Assembly: GCF_014645655.1 (NCBI RefSeq)
Contig: NZ_BMMD01000001.1
Span: forward strand, 152,229 to 216,228
Source: Agromyces bauzanensis
Lineage (GTDB): Bacteria; Actinomycetota; Actinomycetes; Actinomycetales; Microbacteriaceae
DNA length: 64,000 nt
Reading direction: 5' to 3'
The notes under the pieces are model-generated. The model did not search any database. It worked only from the letters and a program-made list of their open reading frames with translations, and was not told where the DNA came from. The position numbers and the translations under genes were made by a program. The first letter of the stretch is position 1, and each line of letters begins with the position of its first letter. Of the stretch, positions 59,073-64,000 are shown piece by piece.

Positions 59073-60392
59073 TCAGCGATAGCTGGTCGGGATGACCGGT
59101 TCGCCGCGTCCCAGTCGGAACGCCTCGATGGGCAGCTCCTGCATGACCTCGGCGCGATGCGCTCGCGCCGCCGAGGTGCCCGCGGGGCCGAGGAAGGCGG
59201 GGTCGGCGACACCGCCCTCCATGAGTTGCACCATGAGCGGGCGCAGCCGGTCGCCCGGCTCGAACTCCGCCTCGCCCTCGGGGCCGTCGCCGATGAAGAT
59301 GAGCTCCTCGCGCGCGGTGCGCGTGGAGTCCAGCCGTCGTGCCGCGTTCTTGCGGCCGCCGACGCTGAGCTTCTGGGTCGACGACTTCGCGACCGCCACC
59401 CACTCGCCGGCGTCGTTGCGGCGGGCGACCAGCTTGTACACCATGCCCGCCGCGGGAAACCCCGACCCGGTCACGACCGCCGTGCCCACGCCGTAGGCGT
59501 CGACAGGCGCGCCCGAGAGGCCCGCGATCGTGAACTCGTCGAGGTCGCTCGTGACGGTGATCCGCGTGTCGACCGCACCGAGGCCGTCGAGCTGCTCGCG
59601 CACCGCGGCGACCACGGTGGGCAGGTCGCCCGAGTCGATGCGCACGGCCCCGAGTCCGGTTCCGGCCGCCTGCACGGCCCGTTCGACGCCCTGCGCGATG
59701 TCGTAGGTGTCGACGAGCAGGGTGGTCTTCGGGCCGAACGCCGCGACCTGCGCCCGGAAGGCGTCCTCCTCGGTGTCGTGGAGGAGCGTGAACGCGTGCG
59801 CGGCCGTGCCCATGGTCGGGATGCCCCAGGTGCGGCCCGCCTCGAGGTTCGACGTGGCGTCGAAGCCCGCGATGTACGCGGCGCGCGCGGCGGCGATGGC
59901 GGCGTGCTCGCTCGTGCGGCGCGAACCCATCTCGGCGATCGGCCGGCCGAGTGCGACCGAGACCATGCGCGCGGCGGCGCTCGCGACCGAGGAGTCGTAG
60001 TTCAGCGTCGACAGCACGAGGGTCTCGAGCATCACGGCCTCTGCGAACGTCGCCTCGATGGTGATGAGCGGCGAGCCCGGGAAGTACGCCTCGCCCTCGC
60101 GATAGCCCCAGATGTCGCCCCTGAACCGGTAGTCGGCGAGCCAGTCGAGCGTCTCGGGTCGCACCACCTCGTGTTCGCGAAGCCACTCGAGCTCGGCGTC
60201 CTCGAAGCGGAATCGGTCGATGAGCTCGAGGAGCCGGCCGGCGCCCGCGACGATGCCGTACCGGCGGCCGTCGGGGAGACGCCGGGCGAACGCCTCGAAG
60301 AGGCTCTCGCGATGGCCGGCGCCGTCGCGGAGCGCGGCATCCACCATCGTCAGCTCGTAGCGGTCGGTGAAGAGCGCAGCAGACCCGGTCAC
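59073..60392 (-). CDS. pncB: Nicotinate phosphoribosyltransferase
   Basis: A 439-residue enzyme of NAD salvage that joins nicotinate and PRPP to nicotinate mononucleotide, with ATP hydrolysis. Family signs: [17 protein letters not shown] at the start, [20 protein letters not shown] (with the conserved Arg-Arg and the phosphorylated-His region), TMGTAAHAF and [13 protein letters not shown], the PRPP-site loop. GTG 60392 lies six bases after TAGGCT on the minus strand, facing the murI promoter. Confidence 0.93.
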   Translation of the reverse strand: MTGSAALFTDRYELTMVDAALRDGAGHRESLFEAFARRLPDGRRYGIVAGAGRLLELIDRFRFEDAELEWLREHEVVRPETLDWLADYRFRGDIWGYREGEAYFPGSPLITIEATFAEAVMLETLVLSTLNYDSSVASAAARMVSVALGRPIAEMGSRRTSEHAAIAAARAAYIAGFDATSNLEAGRTWGIPTMGTAAHAFTLLHDTEEDAFRAQVAAFGPKTTLLVDTYDIAQGVERAVQAAGTGLGAVRIDSGDLPTVVAAVREQLDGLGAVDTRITVTSDLDEFTIAGLSGAPVDAYGVGTAVVTGSGFPAAGMVYKLVARRNDAGEWVAVAKSSTQKLSVGGRKNAARRLDSTRTAREELIFIGDGPEGEAEFEPGDRLRPLMVQLMEGGVADPAFLGPAGTSAARAHRAEVMQELPIEAFRLGRGEPVIPTSYR

Positions 60393-60398
60393 ACGGTC

Positions 60399-60404
60399 AG
60401 CCTA
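60399..60404 (-). promoter_or_regulatory. -10 hexamer TAGGCT, leaderless start of pncB
   Basis: On the minus strand TAGGCT is followed by GACCGT and the GTG at 60392. Back-to-back with the murI -10 element 41 bases away. Inferred. Confidence 0.5.
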
Positions 60405-60444
60405 GTGGCGCCCGGTGCGGGGGCCCGGGGCGTCCGTGCTCACC

Positions 60445-60450
60445 TAAGCT
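60445..60450 (+). promoter_or_regulatory. -10 hexamer TAAGCT upstream of murI
   Basis: TAAGCT lies eight bases before the GTG at 60459, with no ribosome-binding site between. A leaderless or near-leaderless mRNA is likely. Inferred. Confidence 0.45.
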
Positions 60451-60458
60451 TGGATGTC

Positions 60459-61313
60459 GTGACGGATGCACCGATCGGGATCTTCGACTCCGGCGTCGGC
60501 GGTCTCACGGTGGCCCGTGCCGTGAAGGACCAGCTGCCGCAGGAGTCGATCCTGTACATCGGCGATCTCGAGCACTCGCCGTACGGGCCGAAGCCCATCG
60601 CCGATGTGCGCCGGTACGCACTCGCCGTGCTCGACGACCTCGTCGCGCAGGGCGTGAAGATGCTCGTGATCGCCTGCAACACCGCTTCGTCGGCCATGCT
60701 CCGCGACGCCCGTGAGCGCTACGACGTGCCCGTCGTCGAGGTGATCCAGCCCGCCGTGCGCCGGGCCGTCGCGACGACGCGCAACGGCCGCGTCGGCGTC
60801 ATCGGCACGGTCGGCACCGTCCAGTCGCGCGCCTACGACGACGCGTTCGCCGCGGCCCCGCACCTCGAGCTGTCCTCCGCGGCGTGCCCGCGCTTCGTCG
60901 AGTTCGTCGAGGCCGGGGTCACCAGCGGCGACGAACTGCTCTCGGTCGCCGAGGAGTACCTCGCCCCGCTCCGCGGGGCGGGCGTCGACACGCTCGTGCT
61001 TGGCTGCACGCACTACCCGTTCCTCAAGGGTGCGATCTCGTACGTCATGGGCGAGCAGGTCTCGCTCGTCTCGAGCGACGTCGAGACCGCCAACGACGTC
61101 TACCGCGTATTGGTGTCGAACGGCATGGAGCGGCGCGCCGCGACCCCGCCCACGTACCGCTACGAGGCGACGGGCGACTCGACCAGCGCCTTCCTCGACC
61201 TCGCGCACCGGCTCATCGCGCCCGAGATCCCGAGCGTGGAGCTCGTCGAGACCGGCGCGCTCACGCTTCCCCACCACGACCGCCTTCGAGAGCTTCGACA
61301 GGAGAACGCATGA
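60459..61313 (+). CDS. murI: Glutamate racemase
   Basis: A 284-residue cofactor-independent racemase supplying D-glutamate for peptidoglycan. The two catalytic cysteines are in [11 protein letters not shown] (~69) and [11 protein letters not shown] (~181). The start [17 protein letters not shown] and the [13 protein letters not shown] loop are typical. GTG 60459 begins the protein. It overlaps rph by four bases (ATGA), opening a murI-rph-rdgB operon. Confidence 0.95.
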   Translation: MTDAPIGIFDSGVGGLTVARAVKDQLPQESILYIGDLEHSPYGPKPIADVRRYALAVLDDLVAQGVKMLVIACNTASSAMLRDARERYDVPVVEVIQPAVRRAVATTRNGRVGVIGTVGTVQSRAYDDAFAAAPHLELSSAACPRFVEFVEAGVTSGDELLSVAEEYLAPLRGAGVDTLVLGCTHYPFLKGAISYVMGEQVSLVSSDVETANDVYRVLVSNGMERRAATPPTYRYEATGDSTSAFLDLAHRLIAPEIPSVELVETGALTLPHHDRLRELRQENA

Positions 61314-62083
61314 CCGAGGCATCCGACCCCCTGGCAGCGCACGCCGACCTCATCCGCGCCGACGGCCGCACAGCCGACCAATTGCGGGAGGTCACGATCG
61401 AGCGCGGCTGGAGCGCGCACGCCGAGGGCAGCGCCCTCATCTCGTTCGGCGACACCAGGGTGCTCTGCACGGCGTCGTTCACGAACGGCGTGCCGCGGTG
61501 GATGTCGGGCAAGGGCAAGGGCTGGATCACCGCCGAGTACGCGATGCTCCCGCGTGCGACGAACACTCGCAACGACCGCGAATCGGTGAAGGGCCGCATC
61601 GGCGGCCGCACGCACGAGATCAGCCGCCTCATCGGCCGCAGCCTCCGCGCGGTCGTCGACACCAAGGGCCTCGGCGAGAACACCGTCCAGATCGACTGCG
61701 ACGTGCTGCAGGCCGACGGCGGCACCCGTACGGCCGCGATCACGGGCGCGTACGTCGCGCTCGCCGACGCCATCGAGTGGGCGCGCGAGCAGAAGTTCAT
61801 CGGCCAGCGCGCGAAGCCGCTCATCGACACCGTCTCGGCCGTCTCGGTGGGCATCATCGACGGCACGCCGATGCTCGACCTCGCCTACGTCGAAGACGTG
61901 CGCGCAGAGACCGACATGAACGTCGTCGCCACCGGCCGCGGACTCTTCGTCGAGGTGCAGGGCACCGCCGAGGGGGCACCGTTCGACCGCCGCGAGCTCG
62001 ACTCGCTGCTCGATCTCGCCCTTGTCGGCACGACCGAGCTCACCATCATGCAACAGGCCGCGCTCGCCGCAGCCGGCGAGTGA
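61310..62083 (+). CDS. rph: RNase PH
   Basis: A 257-residue phosphorolytic 3'-5' exoribonuclease that trims tRNA precursors. Signatures: [34 protein letters not shown] (substrate and phosphate Arg), [20 protein letters not shown] (phosphate site) and [18 protein letters not shown] (metal Asp residues). ATG 61310 overlaps the murI stop and follows GACAGGAGAACGC. The rdgB start is within nine bases of its stop. Confidence 0.95.
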   Translation: MTEASDPLAAHADLIRADGRTADQLREVTIERGWSAHAEGSALISFGDTRVLCTASFTNGVPRWMSGKGKGWITAEYAMLPRATNTRNDRESVKGRIGGRTHEISRLIGRSLRAVVDTKGLGENTVQIDCDVLQADGGTRTAAITGAYVALADAIEWAREQKFIGQRAKPLIDTVSAVSVGIIDGTPMLDLAYVEDVRAETDMNVVATGRGLFVEVQGTAEGAPFDRRELDSLLDLALVGTTELTIMQQAALAAAGE

Positions 62084-62088
62084 CGCCG

Positions 62089-62709
62089 ATGGCGCTCGAG
62101 GTGGTGCTGGCGACCCACAACCAGCACAAGGTGGGGGAGTTCCAGAAGATCCTGGGCGAGCGGATGCCCGGACTCACCGTGCTCGGCTACGACGGCCCCG
62201 AGCCGGTCGAAGACGGCACGAGCTTCGACGAGAACGCGTTCATCAAGGCGCGCGCCGCGGCGGCGCACACCGGGCGCATCGCGCTCGCCGACGACTCCGG
62301 CATCGTGGTCGACGTGATGGGCGCATCTCCCGGCATCTTCTCGGCGCGGTGGGCGGGGCCCGAGGCGGGGGCGCAGGCGAACCTCGAGCTGCTGCTGGCG
62401 CAGCTCGGCGACATCCGCGATCCGCACCGCACCTCGCGCTTCCACTGCACGATCGCGCTCGTGGTGCCCGCGGCCGACGGAACGCTGCACGAGTTCGCGG
62501 CCGAGGGCGACTGGCCGGGCCGCATCGCCGCCACGCAGGCGGGCGTGCACGGCTTCGGCTACGACCCGATCTTCGTGCCCGAGGGCTTCGAGGTGTCGGC
62601 CGCCGAGCTCGCACCCGAGGTGAAGAACGCGCACAGCCATCGTGCCCGCGCATTCGCGGCGCTCGTGCCCGAACTCACGCGCATCGCCGCGGCGCAGGGC
62701 GGCTCCTAA
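62089..62709 (+). CDS. rdgB: RdgB/HAM1 non-canonical purine NTP pyrophosphatase
   Basis: A 206-residue enzyme that hydrolyses ITP, dITP and XTP to monophosphates. Signatures: VLATHNQHKVGEF at the N terminus, ADDSGIVVDVMGASPGIFSA (catalytic Asp and metal site) and FGYDPIFVPEG near the end. ATG 62089 is chosen; GTG 62080 (GTGA overlap with the rph stop) is an alternative three codons upstream. Its stop overlaps the convergent sigma factor gene by four bases. Confidence 0.94.
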   Translation: MALEVVLATHNQHKVGEFQKILGERMPGLTVLGYDGPEPVEDGTSFDENAFIKARAAAAHTGRIALADDSGIVVDVMGASPGIFSARWAGPEAGAQANLELLLAQLGDIRDPHRTSRFHCTIALVVPAADGTLHEFAAEGDWPGRIAATQAGVHGFGYDPIFVPEGFEVSAAELAPEVKNAHSHRARAFAALVPELTRIAAAQGGS

Positions 62710-63647
62710 GCCGGCGGGGCGCCGTCGCTGCTGCTGCTGGCGCCGCCGCCGATCAGGGCGTAGAGGTCGCCGACCGGTCCGAGGTGCGTGAGCTTCCCGG
62801 GGTTGAGCTGGTTCGCGATCACCTGCACGGTGCCGGTGTCGAACTGCACCATCAGAATGCTGAGGAGTGCCCCGTCGGGCGCTCGCACCCAGAGGGCGGG
62901 AGTGCCGTTGACCGGTCGCCGCTCATGGCGCACGCCCATGAGGGCACCGCGCCGGACGAGTCCGGCGAGGAATCGCGCGACCGCGACCGAACCGCGGAGC
63001 GGCTCGCGGATGGCGGGCGCGCGCCCGCCGCCGTCGCCGTAGAACACGACGTCGTCGGCCAGGACGCCGACGAGACGGTCGACGTCGCCTGCCTCGAGCG
63101 CGGCGAAGAACGCGTCGGTGAGCTCGGCATCGCGCTCCTCGTCGGCATCGAATCGCGGGCGGCCGTCGGCGATGCGAGCCTTCGCCCGGTGCAGGATCTG
63201 CCGGCACGCCGGCTCGTCGCGCCCGACGATCTCGGCGATCGCCGGATAGTCGTAGGCGAACACCTCGCGGAGCAGGAACACCGCCCGCTCCACCGGACCG
63301 AGCCGCTCGAGCACCGCGAGGAACGCGAACGAGAGCGTCTCGTCGCGCTCGACCCGGTGCGCGGGGTCGGCGTCGTCGTCGGGAAGCGGCTCGGGCATCC
63401 ACGGACCGACGTAGACCTCGCGCCGCCGGCGCGCCGACCGCAGGGCGTCGATCGCAAGCCGGGTGGCCACGGTCGAGGCGAACGCCTCGGGGTTCTCGAT
63501 GTTGAGGCCTGCGACGCGGCGCTCCTCGATGCGCAGGTACGCATCTTGCACGACGTCTTCGGCCTCGACGACGCTGCCGAGCATGCGGTAGGCGATCGAG
63601 AACATCAGCGGTCGGAGCTCTTCGGGCACGACGGCGGTTCCGGGCAT
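62706..63647 (-). CDS. ECF41-family RNA polymerase sigma factor with SnoaL-like C-terminal domain
   Basis: A 313-residue extracytoplasmic-function sigma factor. Region 2 (FSIAYRMLGSVVEAEDVVQD) and region 4 (LGPVERAVFLLREVFAYDYP) are followed by a ~110-residue SnoaL-like extension that replaces an anti-sigma factor. The ECF41 signatures are present: WMPEP (for WLPEP) in the linker, DGGGR in the extension and NPGKL (for NPDKL) near the end. ATG 63647 is chosen; a TTG at 63665 is in frame. It is divergent from an epimerase/SDR gene with an ECF41 promoter between them. Confidence 0.92.
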   Translation of the reverse strand: MPGTAVVPEELRPLMFSIAYRMLGSVVEAEDVVQDAYLRIEERRVAGLNIENPEAFASTVATRLAIDALRSARRRREVYVGPWMPEPLPDDDADPAHRVERDETLSFAFLAVLERLGPVERAVFLLREVFAYDYPAIAEIVGRDEPACRQILHRAKARIADGRPRFDADEERDAELTDAFFAALEAGDVDRLVGVLADDVVFYGDGGGRAPAIREPLRGSVAVARFLAGLVRRGALMGVRHERRPVNGTPALWVRAPDGALLSILMVQFDTGTVQVIANQLNPGKLTHLGPVGDLYALIGGGASSSSDGAPPA

Positions 63648-63682
63648 GATTCGAGCATCGCACAACCCCGAATTCGCTCGCC

Positions 63683-63709
63683 TGTCACAGATGAACGGGG
63701 TCGCCCGTC
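63683..63709 (+). promoter_or_regulatory. ECF41-dependent promoter
   Basis: TGTCACA (63683-63689), 16 bases, then CGTC (63706-63709). This is the known ECF41 consensus with its known spacing, reading toward the epimerase gene at 63741. It is the best-supported promoter in the window. Confidence 0.85.
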
Positions 63710-63740
63710 GTAGGGGGTGACAGAAGAGGAGACATCGATC

Positions 63741-64000
63741 ATGCGGGTATTCATCGCCGGCGCCACGGGCGCCGTCGGAACGAGGCTCGTGCCGCTGCTC
63801 GTGGCCTCAGGGCACGAGGTGGTCGGCACGTCACGGAGCGAGGCGCGCCTCGGCGAGCTCGAGCGGGTGGGCGCGACCGGCGTCGTCATGGACGGCCTCG
63901 ACGCGGCATCCGTGCGTCGTGCGGTGCTCGACGCCCACCCCGACGCGATCATCCACCAGCTCACCGGGCTCAAGGGGCAGGTCGGCGACACGAAGCACTT
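63741..64000 (+). CDS. NAD(P)-binding epimerase/short-chain dehydrogenase-like protein (5' part)
   Basis: The first 86 codons of a Rossmann-fold protein cut by the window edge. MRVFIAGATGAVGTRLVPLL gives the extended-SDR nucleotide site (GATGAVG), then a strand-helix pattern with GTSRSEARL and HPDAIIHQLT. AGAGGAG lies eight or nine bases before the ATG. ECF41 sigma genes are typically adjacent to carboxymuconolactone decarboxylase, oxidoreductase or epimerase genes they control, and the promoter upstream fits that. Confidence 0.85.
   Translation, partial: MRVFIAGATGAVGTRLVPLLVASGHEVVGTSRSEARLGELERVGATGVVMDGLDAASVRRAVLDAHPDAIIHQLTGLKGQVGDTKH

Overview
The window is high-GC actinobacterial chromosome. 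Gene content and order (adnA-adnB, nudC, uvrD2, a DUF2342 metalloprotease, PDZ-Lon, UPF0182; then DUF3039, pncB, murI, rph, rdgB) and several Microbacteriaceae-style repeats suggest the family Microbacteriaceae, with Agromyces or a close relative as a guess. Many genes have a TANNNT hexamer about six bases before the start codon, the layout of leaderless transcripts common in Actinobacteria.

Layout. 1-7.7 kb holds housekeeping genes: an MgtE-N/PRC-barrel protein (cut by the window edge), a stress-type membrane protein, Xaa-Pro aminopeptidase, a membrane EEP hydrolase, a PHP phosphoesterase, a DEAD-box RNA helicase and a ferritin-like protein. 7.7-17.0 kb is an accessory block separating the ferritin-like gene from DUF3107, which I would expect to be neighbours. 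It holds a broken DUF1761 gene split by a 49-bp hairpin, DUF6157/AraC and VOC/TetR divergent pairs, an IS3 transposase scrap, and a small ketosynthase/acyl-ligase/MDR-reductase set with no carrier protein. 17.0-34.6 kb is a conserved DNA-repair and proteolysis core: AdnA and AdnB helicase-nucleases, a kinase-fold protein without its catalytic residues, NudC, UvrD2, a TOMM-like zinc protein overlapping uvrD2 antisense, a DUF2342 metalloprotease, a PDZ-Lon protease and a UPF0182 membrane protein.

34.6-37.8 kb is a scarred integration site. An initiator tRNA-Met lies between a methyltransferase gene with an internal deletion and remnants of a phage-type repressor, excisionase, integrase, zinc alcohol dehydrogenase and an IS21-type end; an intact metallo-beta-lactamase-fold gene sits inside. 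37.8-45.3 kb holds a PadR-AarF operon, a truncated membrane gene, a secreted calcium-loop protein, a nitrilase-family amidase, an aminotransferase and an HtrA protease. 45.4-55.1 kb is mostly cell-envelope polymer genes: two GT2 glycosyltransferases, a CDP-alcohol phosphatidyltransferase, a CDP-glycerol-type polymerase, a Wzm/Wzt (TagGH-like) exporter and a LicC-like nucleotidyltransferase. EcsC, DUF222-HNH and ECF S-component genes are interspersed.

55.3-64.0 kb has an ABC exporter whose ATPase carries a ~345-residue disordered N-terminus, then DUF3039, pncB, murI-rph-rdgB, and an ECF41 sigma factor facing an epimerase/SDR gene that has a textbook ECF41 promoter. All functional calls come from reading sequence and family knowledge; no searches were run.
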